DNA from: Mycobacteriales bacterium | Lineage (GTDB): Bacteria > Actinomycetota > Actinomycetes > Mycobacteriales > SCTD01 | Direction: 5' to 3' | Length of the DNA: 64,000 bases | Assembly (NCBI GenBank): GCA_030697205.1 | Contig: JAUYQP010000046.1 | Coordinates: forward strand, 56,020 to 120,019 | Shown: piece after piece, positions 8,119-18,055 of the stretch | Layout of the letters: each line of letters starts with the position of its first letter | Position numbering within the stretch: position 1 is the stretch's first letter | The notes under the pieces: model-generated | The model's database searches: none | What the model was told of the DNA's origin: nothing | The model's input: the letters and a program-made list of their open reading frames with translations, nothing else | Program-made: the position numbers and the translations under genes

Positions 8119-11100
8119 CCGCCCGCCACATCCAGCAGCCCAACCCGGTCGTCCTCCTGCTGGCCCGACGACTCGCGGCCCTACTCGCGCTGTCCGCGAC
8201 CATCGTCCTGCCACCGGCCGTGCTCCTGCTCGCCGCCGGCAGCCCCTTCGACCCACCAGCCGCCCTGCGTAGCCGCGACATCCTCACCAACCCGGTCGAC
8301 GACCGGACGCTGCTGTGGCTCATCGCGACCCTCGCGTGGCTCGTCTACGTCCACCTGCTCGCCAGCCTGTGCGTCGAGCTGCTCCGGCAGACCCGCGGCC
8401 TGAACTGGCAGGTCCCCTGCTCGGGGCTGTTGTTCGGTGCCAACACAGCCCTCGCCGGACACCTCATCGCCGGCGTGCTGCTGACCAGTCAACCCGGCGC
8501 GCTGTCCACACCCGCGCCGGCGATGCTGCACGCCGCCCTCACCACTCCGGTCCTCACCGCACCCGCCACCTCCAGCGCGTTCACCGACCCCATGACCGAC
8601 CCCGCACTGGCACCGGCTTCCACACCGGCTAGTGCCGCTACACCGGGCGGCGCGACGGAGCTGCCGGAGTGCCGCGTCCTGCCACCGGACGGCCGCGACC
8701 ACGACACCCTCTGGGACATCGCCGAGCGTCACCTCGGCGACGGGCTGCGCTGGCGGGAGATCTACGCCCTCAACGACAACCGCCTCATGCCCGACGGCCG
8801 GCGCCTCACCAAAGCCAGCCTCATCCATCCCGGCTGGATCCTGCGCCTCCCCGCCGACGCACTCAGACTCGACATCGACCGCGTCCCCAACCAGCCGACC
8901 GGCGAAGCTTCGGCAGGAGAGACCAGAGCCTCCGCCACGGAGATGACGCCCTCGACGGCGCCGCACGAGCCGACAGCTCACAGCCGAGGCAGCGGCTCCA
9001 GCGATGCGGATGCCGCCGAGGTTCCGGTGGCGTCCGTGCCCGTCGCGCCGGCTCGATCCGAACATCCTCTCATCAGTGATCAGCCGCGCGCAGCGGACGA
9101 CTTGCCCGGCCGAAGCGTTGGGAACGCGATCGAGCAGCCGCATGACGCAAGTCCAGAGCATGCGGAGGAACAGGCGCCCGATCAACCAGACGGTGAACCC
9201 GGCGATGAGGAGTCCGACAGCGCCACCGCCGCCGGGCTTGGTGCCCTCGCGCTCGCCTCCCTGGGATTGCTCGGAGCACTCACCCGTCGCCGCAAGGTCG
9301 CTGCCCGCCGGCGACCCGTCGGCGCCCGCAGCCAACGCCCCAGCCCCGAGCTGCTCGAGGAAGAGCAGCGCATCCGCTACCAGGCCCGCCTCGCCGAGAC
9401 CACCGCCGCAACCGTCCGCCTCGCCCTGCTGCTCGCCGACAGGCACAGCGCCCGCACCGAACTCAAAGCACTCTGGCAGCACTCAGACGGCAGCCTCGAG
9501 CTGTGCTGGACCGAACCGAGCGCCGCTCCGGCCGTCGCGCCCTTCCACAGCACGGACCACGGCTGGCTGCTGCCCGCGAGCGCCCACCCGCTGCTCTACG
9601 CCACCCGCCGGCACCCGAGTTCGAACCCCTCAGGCACTGACGGTGAGGCGCAGGACACCTTCGACCCAGTGCCGCTGCTGATGCCCGTCGGCCACCGTGG
9701 TGGCAGCGCCCTACTGGTCAACCTCGAGCTGTACGGCGCCGTCACCCTCACCAGCACCGACCCCGACAGCACCGTGCCCCTCGAAGCCCTGACGGCGTGG
9801 CTGCGTGCGCTGGCCAGTGCCCCCTGGTCCCTCAGCGTCCACACCCATGTTCCGACAGCTCTCGGCGACATCGCCACGGGGCTCGAACGCATCACCGTCA
9901 CCGACACCATCGCCCCACCTGTGGCGCTCACCGAGGCTGAAGCGGCGCAAGTCGCCACCCTCGGCAGCCTTGCCGCGGCCCGCCGCGCGAACCCGGACCT
10001 GCACGCCGAAGACCTCACGGTCTACGCCGGCTACGACACCAACAGCATCCCCAACGACGTCCTTGACGGCGCCAGCCGCCGACAGCTCCCAGTCATGCTG
10101 GTCCTGCTCAACGCCCCAGACGCCGCGGCTGCCGAGGCGCCGCTCTGGACCTTCGAACAGTCGCTGCTCACCATCCCCGGCCTCGCGACCGGCATCACGC
10201 CGATCCGTACCGACCGCGCGACACACGAGCGGATCCTGCGTCTCCTCGAGCACGCCCAGGACCCGCCACTCGCCGACCCCCACGACCCGCAACTCGCCCA
10301 CCTCCACCGCCAATGCCCACCCGACCGGTCCGCTCTCGCCGAGCACGGGACTGCATCCGTCATAGACCTGAACGGCCAGGACACGCCCGCGACCATCGCG
10401 GACGACGACAACGACGGCGAGGACGACGACGCACAGAAGGACAGGGCAGCGGCACTCGTCGCTGACCTGCCGCCGGGAGCCGCACAGGAGTCAGGCCCGG
10501 ACGCGTCACCAGCGAAGACGGGCCCGAAGTCAGCCGCCATACCCGAGCGCACAAGCACTGGACCGATCGAGATTGGCGTCCTCGGCCCCGCAACGCTCAG
10601 CGGACTGGATATGGATCCGCCCCGCAGCATCACCCTCGACCTGCTCATCTACTACGCCTTCCACCGCCGGCCGATCTCCTCCCGGGAACTGTGGACCGGC
10701 CTGTTCCCCGACAAGCCCTACCAGGACACCACCCTGCGCGGTCGCAGAAGTGAACTCCGCAGGCTCGTCCACCCCCTGCTCCACAAGGTCGGGCAGAAGC
10801 ACTACCTCGACGACCTCGCCAGTACCGACTGGCAACGGTTCCAGGCCCTCGCCGACGGCAACCCCGACCAGCAACTCGCCGCCCTCAAGCTCGTCCGCGG
10901 CCGGCCCTTCGACAACTGCCAACACGATTGGATGCACCTCGAAGGACAGATCACCGAGATCGAAGCCGCCATCGCCGACCTCGCCATCGAGGTCGCCAAG
11001 CGCGCACTTGCGCGCAGCGACTACGCAACCGCCCGCGCCGCGGCCCATGCAGGGCTGCTTGGAGTCCCTCACGAAGAGCGCCTCTACCGGCTCGGCATGC

Positions 11101-11288
11101 AAGCCGCGGCGGCGGCCGGGGCCACCAGCGAAGTGCAGCAGCTACGCCGTCAGCTCAACGTCGTCATCCTCGACGAGCTCGACCCCGACGACGAGATGCA
11201 ACCCGCCACCGTCGAACTGCTCAAGCACCTGGCCGACGAGGAGCGCCGCGAACAGCTGAGCCAGCGGCGACGTAATCCCGGCGCATAG
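8115..11288 (+). CDS. Large LysM/membrane/BTAD fusion protein
   Basis: The 1057-residue protein starts at ATG 8115, overlapping the TadG-like stop. Two or three membrane segments lie within residues 12-125. A LysM-like domain at about 190-250 (DTLWDIAERHLGDGLRWREI, later HPGWILRLP) is followed by an acidic/Pro-rich linker, another membrane segment at about 370-390 (LGALALASLGLLGAL), a large middle region and a C-terminal domain from about 817. That C-terminal domain has the winged-helix plus bacterial transcriptional activation domain (BTAD) look (RGRRSELRRLVHPLL and helical repeats). LysM would bind peptidoglycan; BTAD usually mediates protein contacts in SARP regulators. A scaffold linking the cell wall and the cytoplasmic machine is an inference. 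Confidence 0.75.
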   Translation: MTARHIQQPNPVVLLLARRLAALLALSATIVLPPAVLLLAAGSPFDPPAALRSRDILTNPVDDRTLLWLIATLAWLVYVHLLASLCVELLRQTRGLNWQVPCSGLLFGANTALAGHLIAGVLLTSQPGALSTPAPAMLHAALTTPVLTAPATSSAFTDPMTDPALAPASTPASAATPGGATELPECRVLPPDGRDHDTLWDIAERHLGDGLRWREIYALNDNRLMPDGRRLTKASLIHPGWILRLPADALRLDIDRVPNQPTGEASAGETRASATEMTPSTAPHEPTAHSRGSGSSDADAAEVPVASVPVAPARSEHPLISDQPRAADDLPGRSVGNAIEQPHDASPEHAEEQAPDQPDGEPGDEESDSATAAGLGALALASLGLLGALTRRRKVAARRRPVGARSQRPSPELLEEEQRIRYQARLAETTAATVRLALLLADRHSARTELKALWQHSDGSLELCWTEPSAAPAVAPFHSTDHGWLLPASAHPLLYATRRHPSSNPSGTDGEAQDTFDPVPLLMPVGHRGGSALLVNLELYGAVTLTSTDPDSTVPLEALTAWLRALASAPWSLSVHTHVPTALGDIATGLERITVTDTIAPPVALTEAEAAQVATLGSLAAARRANPDLHAEDLTVYAGYDTNSIPNDVLDGASRRQLPVMLVLLNAPDAAAAEAPLWTFEQSLLTIPGLATGITPIRTDRATHERILRLLEHAQDPPLADPHDPQLAHLHRQCPPDRSALAEHGTASVIDLNGQDTPATIADDDNDGEDDDAQKDRAAALVADLPPGAAQESGPDASPAKTGPKSAAIPERTSTGPIEIGVLGPATLSGLDMDPPRSITLDLLIYYAFHRRPISSRELWTGLFPDKPYQDTTLRGRRSELRRLVHPLLHKVGQKHYLDDLASTDWQRFQALADGNPDQQLAALKLVRGRPFDNCQHDWMHLEGQITEIEAAIADLAIEVAKRALARSDYATARAAAHAGLLGVPHEERLYRLGMQAAAAAGATSEVQQLRRQLNVVILDELDPDDEMQPATVELLKHLADEERREQLSQRRRNPGA

Positions 11289-11479
11289 ACAACGCGTCAA
11301 CCGTCAGACTGGAGCCAGGTGCAACGGAGTAGCACCAGCGCCGCACCGGTCTAGTGAGCCCCCTCCAGCGCTCCGGCGCCGCGCACGGACCGCTCCGGCG
11401 GTGGTGCTGGAGCGATTGGTCACGGTTCTGGAGCGCCTCCTCGGGACGTTCGCCTCCCATCACGTCACGGGAGGTCGTC

Positions 11480-11809
11480 ATGCTCCACCACACCCTGCTC
11501 ACCGCCGCCTACTCGCGCCTGGCTGTGCCGGCCCCGCCGACGGTGGCGGTGGATCCCAACAGCAAGCTGCCCGGCACCGCCCAGCTGAGCAACCTGGTCG
11601 GCGGTCTGATGACCTGGGTCCTGCTCGCCTGCGTCCTGGCGATCCTGGGTGGGGCCGCCGCGTGGGGGTTCGGCGCGCGCAGCGGCCACTTCGGTGCCAG
11701 CCAGCAGGGCCGCCTCATGGTGCTCGGCGGAGTAGCCGGCGCGATGATCACTGGCGCCGCTGCTGCGCTGGTGAACTTCGGGTTCGGCCTCGGCGCGACG
11801 GTCCGCTGA
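11480..11809 (+). CDS. DUF6112-like small membrane protein of the conjugation module
   Basis: ATG 11480 has a good Shine-Dalgarno (GGGAGGT) and gives 109 residues, with two predicted membrane helices (about 40-60 and 76-100). The layout resembles VirB2/TrbC-like or DUF6112 proteins found before TrbL in actinomycete conjugative elements. It starts a new sub-operon after a 191-bp gap (11289-11479) in which I see no gene. It may be the pilin-like part of the secretion channel; that role is inferred from position. Confidence 0.65.
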   Translation: MLHHTLLTAAYSRLAVPAPPTVAVDPNSKLPGTAQLSNLVGGLMTWVLLACVLAILGGAAAWGFGARSGHFGASQQGRLMVLGGVAGAMITGAAAALVNFGFGLGATVR

Positions 11810-11810
11810 C

Positions 11811-12911
11811 ATGCCTGCCACCGCCCCGGCGCTGCCCGGGATCCCCGGCGTCGACCTCGTCGGCTCGCTCACCGAGGCGATCCAGCGGCTGATCTCACAG
11901 GCCATCCACGGGTTCGCCTCCTCAATGTTCGCCCGACTTTCCGAGGCGCTGCTGGACACCACCGCGGTACCGCTCGGGCCGAGTTTCGACGCACCTTGGC
12001 GGGCGATGCTCGCCGTCGCGGCGTTGTTTGCCCTGCCGATCCTGCTCGCGGGTGTGACCACTGAGGTCCTCGCCGGACGGCCTGCGCAGGCGTTACGGCG
12101 AGGCGTCCTGCTGCCGCTGCTGATCGGTCCCGTGCTACTGGCGTCGCGGGCCGTCCTCGGCCTGCTCGTGGCTCTGGTTCAGGGTGCCTGCGGCCTGATG
12201 GTCGAGATCGGGATCGGTGGGGAAGGTGGCTTCGCCGAAGGCCTCGACCGGATGCGGCAGGCGCTAGGGGTCGCCGTCGGTCCCGCGGACCCGCTCGGCG
12301 TCACCTCGAGCCTGGTCGTGGTGCTGTTCGGTGGCCTGCTCGCGTTCATCATCTGGGTTGAGCTGGCGCTGCGCGCCGCGATGCTTCTGCTGCTCGCCGC
12401 GTTCGTCCCGCTGGCCTTGTCCGGGCTGTTCTGGTCGGCCACGGCGCGGTGGACCCGGCGGCTGCTCGAGAGCCTCGCCGCGGTGCTCCTCGCCCCGCTC
12501 GTCATCACGATGGTCATGGTCCTGGCCGCGGCCACCCTCACTGCGCCGGTCGACGGGGTCGCGCAGGGGGTCAACCACGCGGCGGTCGCGCTGGCCCTTC
12601 TGTTCCTCGGGACTCTCGGGCTGCCGATGACCTTCCGGCTAGTGCCGCTCGTGGTCGAGGCCGCTGTCGTGGCCGGCGCGGGCGCGACGGTCGCCAGCCG
12701 CGCCCGACGGGGAGCTACGCGTCTCGCCGCCGCGGCACCGACAGGCGGCGCGGGCACGGCGGCGCGGTTGGCCGCGGCGCGCCCGGCTGGTCCGGCAACA
12801 CGATCCGGCCTCGGCACCGCTGCACAGCCTCTGGCCGCAGCGGCTGGCGCGTCCGCCGGCTCCTCCGCTGGCGCGGCGGCAGCTCCTGTCGCGGGCGGAG
12901 GGGTTCGATGA
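11811..12911 (+). CDS. TrbL/VirB6-like conjugal transfer membrane protein
   Basis: The protein has 366 residues with five to six hydrophobic helices between about 60 and 290 and an Ala/Gly-rich C-terminal tail. It has the pattern of TrbL/VirB6 channel proteins: a polar N-terminus, a conserved RAAMLLLLAAFVPLALSGLF stretch and a later LAPLVITMVMVLAAATL helix. VirB6-type proteins form the inner-membrane channel of type IV secretion systems. It starts 1 bp after the DUF6112-like gene and overlaps the next gene by 4 bp. Confidence 0.75.
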   Translation: MPATAPALPGIPGVDLVGSLTEAIQRLISQAIHGFASSMFARLSEALLDTTAVPLGPSFDAPWRAMLAVAALFALPILLAGVTTEVLAGRPAQALRRGVLLPLLIGPVLLASRAVLGLLVALVQGACGLMVEIGIGGEGGFAEGLDRMRQALGVAVGPADPLGVTSSLVVVLFGGLLAFIIWVELALRAAMLLLLAAFVPLALSGLFWSATARWTRRLLESLAAVLLAPLVITMVMVLAAATLTAPVDGVAQGVNHAAVALALLFLGTLGLPMTFRLVPLVVEAAVVAGAGATVASRARRGATRLAAAAPTGGAGTAARLAAARPAGPATRSGLGTAAQPLAAAAGASAGSSAGAAAAPVAGGGVR

Positions 12912-14431
12912 GCAGTCGCAGCGGCCACCCGGGCTCGACCCAGGCGTCGCGGCCGACCGTCGCCTACCAGGTGGCCTCACCTGCCGGCACGGTCTGGCTC
13001 GGACTCGGTGCCGCCCAGCTCGCCGCGCTCGCCATCACGCTCGCGTTCACCGTGGGGCTCATGCTCACCGGAGCTCCGCTGCCGGTCACGCTGTTCGTCG
13101 CATGCTCCGGGGCTGCTCTGAGCGCTTGGCCGGTGTGCGGACGAACCTGCCTGCAGTGGATTCCGCTGATGTCGCTCCACACGGGCGCCCGGGTGATTGG
13201 CGCCCTGAGGTGGTACTTGCCCGCCGGCGACCTTCGCGGCACCACAACGCTGTCGGCAGGCTCGGCTGGGTCGGCCGTCGCGGAACCCGATGTGATGAGC
13301 CGGCTGTGGCGTCCCATGACGTTGGGGCTCGGGGAGTCGCCGCTCCTGCTCGGCAGCAGCGCCGGCGGTGCGGCTGCGCTCATCGACCCCCGTCGGCACA
13401 CCGTCACCGTGGTGCTGGCCACGACACCCACCGGCCGCTTCGGCCTGCTCGACGCCGCGGGACAGGACGCCTCGCTGCAACTGTGGGGCAGCGCCCTGGG
13501 CACACTGCTGCACCTGCCCGACGTAGCGCACCTGCAATGGCTCACCCACGCCAGCCCCGACCGCCACCTCCCGGCGACTGGCTCCAGCGATCTGCTGCAG
13601 CAGGACCAGGCAGAGCTGCTCGGTCAGGCGCGCGCTCAGGCACGTCGGCACACCACGCTGCTCAGCGTCACCGCCACTATCGCCGGCAGCGGCTCGCGCA
13701 GTCACCGACGAGCAGGTCACCGCACCCCAGATGATGCCGCGGCGCAATCCGCACAACTGCTGGCGCAGCAGGTGGCCGCGGCGCTGCTGGCCGCCGACAT
13801 CCTCAGCTACCCCCTCCCACCGGAGGAGCTCGCCACGACGCTGCGGCACCTGCTCGACCCCACCCTGCCCCAAGCGGACACAGAGCCGGACCGGGCCGCG
13901 GGAACGCTGGCGGTGTCAACGCGCAGCACCTGGACCCACTGCGTCACCGACGACGTGCTGCACCGCGCGTTCGCCCTCACCGGCTGGCCACGCACCAGCC
14001 TGCGCGCGGACTGGCTCGCCGGTCTGCTGCACCAGCCACCAGCAGAGGAAACCTCCCGGACGCTGACCGTGCAGGCCCGACCGGTCGGGCAGGCCCAGGC
14101 GACGCGACGTGCCCGGGCCGGCACGGCCAAGGCACGACTGGATGCCGCCGACCGGCAGCGTCTCGGCTTCGCCCCCAGCGTCGCCGCCGCGCTGGACGAG
14201 AGCGGCTCCGAGCAGACCGAAGCCGAACTGGTCGCCGGCTACCGGATGGCTGATGTCACCGCACTGCTCACCCTGCACGCCCCGACACTGGCTCTGCTGG
14301 ACAGTGCGAGCGGACAGCTCCGCACCACCGCGCTCACACACCGCCTCGAACTGCGTCCGCTGCACGGACAACACCAGCACGCGTTGACGGCCACGCTTCC
14401 ACTGGGCGCGCCGCACGGAGGCCGGGCATGA
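12908..14431 (+). CDS. SCO6880-like conjugation protein
   Basis: ATG 12908 overlaps the TrbL-like stop and gives 507 residues. Two membrane helices (about 25-70) are followed by a long cytoplasmic region. The placement between TrbL and the VirB4-like gene and the PrgI-like N-terminal membrane pair match the SCO6880 family of actinomycete conjugative elements, often viewed as a VirB3/VirB4-N-terminal equivalent. No Walker motif is seen, so the ATP-binding part is on a separate gene (15606-17084). The assignment rests on layout and neighbours. Confidence 0.65.
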   Translation: MSSRSGHPGSTQASRPTVAYQVASPAGTVWLGLGAAQLAALAITLAFTVGLMLTGAPLPVTLFVACSGAALSAWPVCGRTCLQWIPLMSLHTGARVIGALRWYLPAGDLRGTTTLSAGSAGSAVAEPDVMSRLWRPMTLGLGESPLLLGSSAGGAAALIDPRRHTVTVVLATTPTGRFGLLDAAGQDASLQLWGSALGTLLHLPDVAHLQWLTHASPDRHLPATGSSDLLQQDQAELLGQARAQARRHTTLLSVTATIAGSGSRSHRRAGHRTPDDAAAQSAQLLAQQVAAALLAADILSYPLPPEELATTLRHLLDPTLPQADTEPDRAAGTLAVSTRSTWTHCVTDDVLHRAFALTGWPRTSLRADWLAGLLHQPPAEETSRTLTVQARPVGQAQATRRARAGTAKARLDAADRQRLGFAPSVAAALDESGSEQTEAELVAGYRMADVTALLTLHAPTLALLDSASGQLRTTALTHRLELRPLHGQHQHALTATLPLGAPHGGRA

Positions 14432-15609
14432 GCCCCCGTCCCGCGGCGTCAGAGCCTGCGGGTCAGGAGCAGCAGGCACGGCTCGAGGCCCTGCACGCGC
14501 GACTGCTTGACGCCGTCGCGCAGTTGACCAGCGCCGACGGATGGCAGCAGATGCTGCGGACCGCAGCGGCTCTCCCGACCTACAGCCCGCACAACATCCT
14601 GCTCATCACCACACAGCGGCCTGACGCGACCGCGGTCGCCGGCTTCAACACCTGGAAGCAGGTCGGGCGCGCGGTGCGCAAGGGCGAGAAGGGCATTGCG
14701 ATCCTCGCGCCCGTCTTGCGCCGCAGCAGTCAGAGTGCCCTTGAGCGGGGCACACCGGCAGACAGTCCCGCAGCCCCATCGCCGGACGGCACACCTAGCC
14801 AGGCCCCAGACGGCGGCGAGGCTGGATCGGTGGCGCGGCGGCTGTCGGGCTTCCGGATCGTGCACGTCTTCGACATCAGCCAGACCGACGGACCCGACCT
14901 GCCCGCACCGCCCGAAGCCGTGCGGCTCGAAGGCGACGCACCAACCGGACTGATCGACGGGCTGTCCGAGCAAATCATCGGCGAGGGCTACCAGCTCATC
15001 CGCCACCACTTCGACGTCCCTCACCCCGGGCTCGAGCGCGCCAACGGCGTCACCGACTACTTCGCCAAGACCGTGCTGATCCGTCCCGGCCTGTCAGACG
15101 CCCAGGCATCCAAGACCCTGGCCCACGAGCTGGGGCACGTGCTGCTGCACGCACCCGGTTCACGCCCCGCAGGGCTGACCCGTGAGCAGGCCGAGGTCGA
15201 AGCGGAGTCCGTCGCCTACGTCGTCACCAGCGCCCACGGCCTGGACAGCAGCAGCTACACCGTCCCGTACGTCGCCGGGTGGGCCGGAACCGACCCGGCT
15301 CTCGTAGCCCGCTCCGCCGAACGGGTCCTGACCACCGCCAGAACCGTCCTGACCCGCACGCCACCGCCGCCGTCCGACCTCGTCACTCCTGAGCTCCGCG
15401 AGCGGCTACTCACCCGCACCCGCGAACCGGCGCCACCTGGCGAGCGTGCTCGGCACCGCGACGCCGTAGCGGCGCTGGCGGAGCGGTCACCGCTGCTCAG
15501 CCACCGGCAGCTCACGGCACCCGAACTCCCTGGTGCTCCCCACCTGCCGGGTGCCTCTGGACCGCTGGGAACCAACGGTGGCCGCGGCGCTCAGGAGGGG
15601 CTGTGGTGA
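14428..15609 (+). CDS. ArdC-like antirestriction protein with zinc-protease motif
   Basis: The protein has 393 residues. The N-terminal part (about 15-100; MLRTAAALPTYSPHNILLI, later GRAVRKGEKGIAILAP) matches the ArdC single-stranded DNA-binding domain. The C-terminal half carries HELGH (His233, Glu234, His237), the metallopeptidase motif also found in ImmA/IrrE proteins. ArdC proteins protect incoming single-stranded DNA from restriction in the recipient. It sits between the SCO6880-like and VirB4-like genes, fitting early transfer. Confidence 0.8.
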   Translation: MSPRPAASEPAGQEQQARLEALHARLLDAVAQLTSADGWQQMLRTAAALPTYSPHNILLITTQRPDATAVAGFNTWKQVGRAVRKGEKGIAILAPVLRRSSQSALERGTPADSPAAPSPDGTPSQAPDGGEAGSVARRLSGFRIVHVFDISQTDGPDLPAPPEAVRLEGDAPTGLIDGLSEQIIGEGYQLIRHHFDVPHPGLERANGVTDYFAKTVLIRPGLSDAQASKTLAHELGHVLLHAPGSRPAGLTREQAEVEAESVAYVVTSAHGLDSSSYTVPYVAGWAGTDPALVARSAERVLTTARTVLTRTPPPPSDLVTPELRERLLTRTREPAPPGERARHRDAVAALAERSPLLSHRQLTAPELPGAPHLPGASGPLGTNGGRGAQEGLW

Positions 15610-17084
15610 CGCGGCCCCGCACGCCCACGGTCGGTTCCTCGCTCAGAGCGGCACTCTCTGCACGCCGAGGTGGCAGCCTCACGCCGCGGGTGTCGGTGAC
15701 GACTCGGCACAGCTGCAGCCTCTACCCCTGGCAGGTCGGTAGCCCGCTGCCGGCCGAGGGGCCGCTGATCGGGTTGGACCTGCTCGCCGGCGGCACGGTC
15801 TTCCACTACGACCCGTGGGTTCTCTATGGACGGCGGCTGTTGACCAGCCCGAACATGGTGGTACTCGGGCAGCTCGGCAAAGGCAAGAGCAGCTTGGTCA
15901 AGACCCACCTGCACCGGCAACTCCTCGCCGGGCGGCAAGCCTTCGTGCTCGACCCGAAGGGCGAGTACGCCGGCTTGGCGGCGCTGCACCAGATGCCCAG
16001 GCTGCGGCTGGGACCCGGCAGCCCGGACCGCCTCAACCCCCTCGACCCGCACCCGCAGGACAACGCTGCCGACGTTGCCCGTCGGCGCACCACCACCTGC
16101 ACGGCACTCGCGGCGACTGGCCTCGGCCGTGACCTCACCCCCGAGGAGCGTGCCGCGCTCGCCGCCACCTGCGCGCGGCTGACCCCGACGGCGCTGCTCG
16201 CCGATGTCGTCGACGCCCTCCTGCAGCCGGACCGGGCGACGGCCAGCGAGTTGCACTGCGACGCCGCAGGCCTGGCCGGCCGGATCCGACCGCTGGCGCT
16301 CGAACTGCGCCGCATCCTGCACGGCGACCTCGCCGGGATGCTCGACGCCCCGACCACCTGCCGCCTTGACCCGCACGGCCCCGGCCTGGTCCTCGACCTA
16401 TCCGCGGTGTTCACCACCCCGGCACTGCCCACGGTGATGGTCGCCGCCGGCGCCTGGCTGTCGCGAGCGCTCACTCCCACGACTGGCACGACGCCGACGT
16501 CCGCTGCGACGTCACCGTCAACTGCGGCGGGGGACGGGGAGCGTCGGCGGCTGCTGCTCGTCGACGAAGCCTGGTCGCTGCTGCACCTGCCCGCCACCAC
16601 CGCCTGGCTGCAGGCCCTGAGCAAGCTCGCCCGAGCACACGGCGTGCAGCTCATCACCGTCCTGCACCGGCCCAGCGACCTGACCGGACAGGCCGACCAC
16701 GGCACAGCGACACAGGCCCGCGCCGCGGGGCTGCTCGCCGACGCCGAAACCCGCGTCCTGTACGCGCAGACCCCCGGCGAACGGACGGCGCTGGCCGAGC
16801 TTCTCGATCTGACCGCTGTCGAGCTTGACCTCGTCACTGCTCTCCCACCCCACCGGGCGCTGTGGCACGTCGGCCCCTACCGCGCCGTCATCGAGCACCT
16901 CCTGAGCACGGTGGAGGCCGAGCAGCTCATCGACACCGACCAGCACATGAACGCCCTCACCCACGGCAGCGCCTCCTCGGCATCGAGCGGCGATACCCGC
17001 CCGGCCGAGCCCGTCGTCCGCACCGCCAAGACTTCAGTTCCCCGCTGCCCCGCCGCGGCGTCCGCCGAGGCGGTGACGGCGTGA
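15606..17084 (+). CDS. VirB4-like conjugation ATPase
   Basis: Start GTG 15606 overlaps the previous stop; GTG 15603 is equally possible. The protein has about 492 residues with Walker A GQLGKGKSS (about 89-97), a following FVLDPKGEYAGL segment typical of VirB4/TraC/HerA ATPases, and Walker B LLLVDEAW (about 315). VirB4 ATPases energise type IV secretion at the inner membrane. The protein is shorter than full VirB4 (about 800 residues), consistent with its N-terminal part being the separate SCO6880-like protein. Confidence 0.8.
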   Translation: MTRPRTPTVGSSLRAALSARRGGSLTPRVSVTTRHSCSLYPWQVGSPLPAEGPLIGLDLLAGGTVFHYDPWVLYGRRLLTSPNMVVLGQLGKGKSSLVKTHLHRQLLAGRQAFVLDPKGEYAGLAALHQMPRLRLGPGSPDRLNPLDPHPQDNAADVARRRTTTCTALAATGLGRDLTPEERAALAATCARLTPTALLADVVDALLQPDRATASELHCDAAGLAGRIRPLALELRRILHGDLAGMLDAPTTCRLDPHGPGLVLDLSAVFTTPALPTVMVAAGAWLSRALTPTTGTTPTSAATSPSTAAGDGERRRLLLVDEAWSLLHLPATTAWLQALSKLARAHGVQLITVLHRPSDLTGQADHGTATQARAAGLLADAETRVLYAQTPGERTALAELLDLTAVELDLVTALPPHRALWHVGPYRAVIEHLLSTVEAEQLIDTDQHMNALTHGSASSASSGDTRPAEPVVRTAKTSVPRCPAAASAEAVTA

Positions 17085-18055
17085 CCAAGCCTCGCCAGAG
17101 CCTCGGTTGGTACCTCCTACTCGCTGCCGGCACGGCGCTGCTCGCGCCCGTCGCCGCTATCGGGGCGGTATCGGTCGGCTTCGCCTCGCTCCCGGCGTCC
17201 GCGGCAGCCAGCGCGCATGCCGCCTCGGACATCCCCCCGTCGTTGCTCGTGCTCTACCGGCAGAGTGCGCTGCGCTGCCCCGGCCTGCCCTGGCCGGTCC
17301 TCGCCGGCATTGGGAAGGTCGAGTCCAACCACAACCGCCCGCCGAGGCAGATCAGCGCCGTCGGCGCGCAGGGGCCAATGCAGTTCATGCCCGCCACCTG
17401 GGCCGCCGACGGCACCGACGGCAACGGTGACCACCGGGCCGACCCGTTCGACCCTGCCGATGCGGTCCCCGCCGCAGCCGACTACCTCTGCGCGCACAAC
17501 GCTGCGCGCGACGTCGGCACGGCGGTCGCGTCCTACTTCTGCGGCGGCCTCACCGACTGCCAGCAACGCGCCCAGCAGCCCGGCGGCTACGCCGACAGGG
17601 TGTTGACCTTGGCCCGCCGCTACACCGACCAGAGCCTCACCGGCGCAGCTGCCGGACCAGCGGCGACGATCGCGGTGCAGGTCGCGCTCGTCCAGGTCGG
17701 GACGCCCTACGTGTGGGGCGGAGAGACCCCTGGCATCGGGTTCGACTGCAGCGGTCTGGTCCAGCACTCCTATGCCGCGGCCGGCATCACACTGCCCCGC
17801 ACCGCGCAGACCCAGTACAACGCCGGCCCCCACCTGCCACTCGGCGCAGAACCGCAAGCCGGGGATCTCGTGTTCTTCGGGACCAGCACCGCGCACGTCA
17901 CGCACGTCGGCATAGCTCTTGGTCACGGCCGCATGGTCGACGCCCCTCGTACTGGGGCCTTGGTCCGCGTTGAACCCATCCGCGGCTTCGGCCGCTACCT
18001 CGGCGCCACCCGACCCGCCGCCCGCCCGGACTTCATAACGGGGACCAGCTCATGA
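17081..18055 (+). CDS. Bifunctional peptidoglycan hydrolase: lytic transglycosylase plus NlpC/P60
   Basis: The protein has 324 residues, starts with GTG and has an N-terminal signal-anchor (about 10-45). Domain 1 (about 65-175) has the transglycosylase features GIGKVESNHN and GAQGPMQFMPATW. Domain 2 (about 195-310) is NlpC/P60 with FDCSGLVQHSY (nucleophile Cys) and HVGIALG (His). It opens the cell wall locally so that the secretion channel can pass. It lies between the VirB4-like and VirD4-like genes, with 4-bp overlaps on both sides. Confidence 0.9.
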   Translation: MTKPRQSLGWYLLLAAGTALLAPVAAIGAVSVGFASLPASAAASAHAASDIPPSLLVLYRQSALRCPGLPWPVLAGIGKVESNHNRPPRQISAVGAQGPMQFMPATWAADGTDGNGDHRADPFDPADAVPAAADYLCAHNAARDVGTAVASYFCGGLTDCQQRAQQPGGYADRVLTLARRYTDQSLTGAAAGPAATIAVQVALVQVGTPYVWGGETPGIGFDCSGLVQHSYAAAGITLPRTAQTQYNAGPHLPLGAEPQAGDLVFFGTSTAHVTHVGIALGHGRMVDAPRTGALVRVEPIRGFGRYLGATRPAARPDFITGTSS

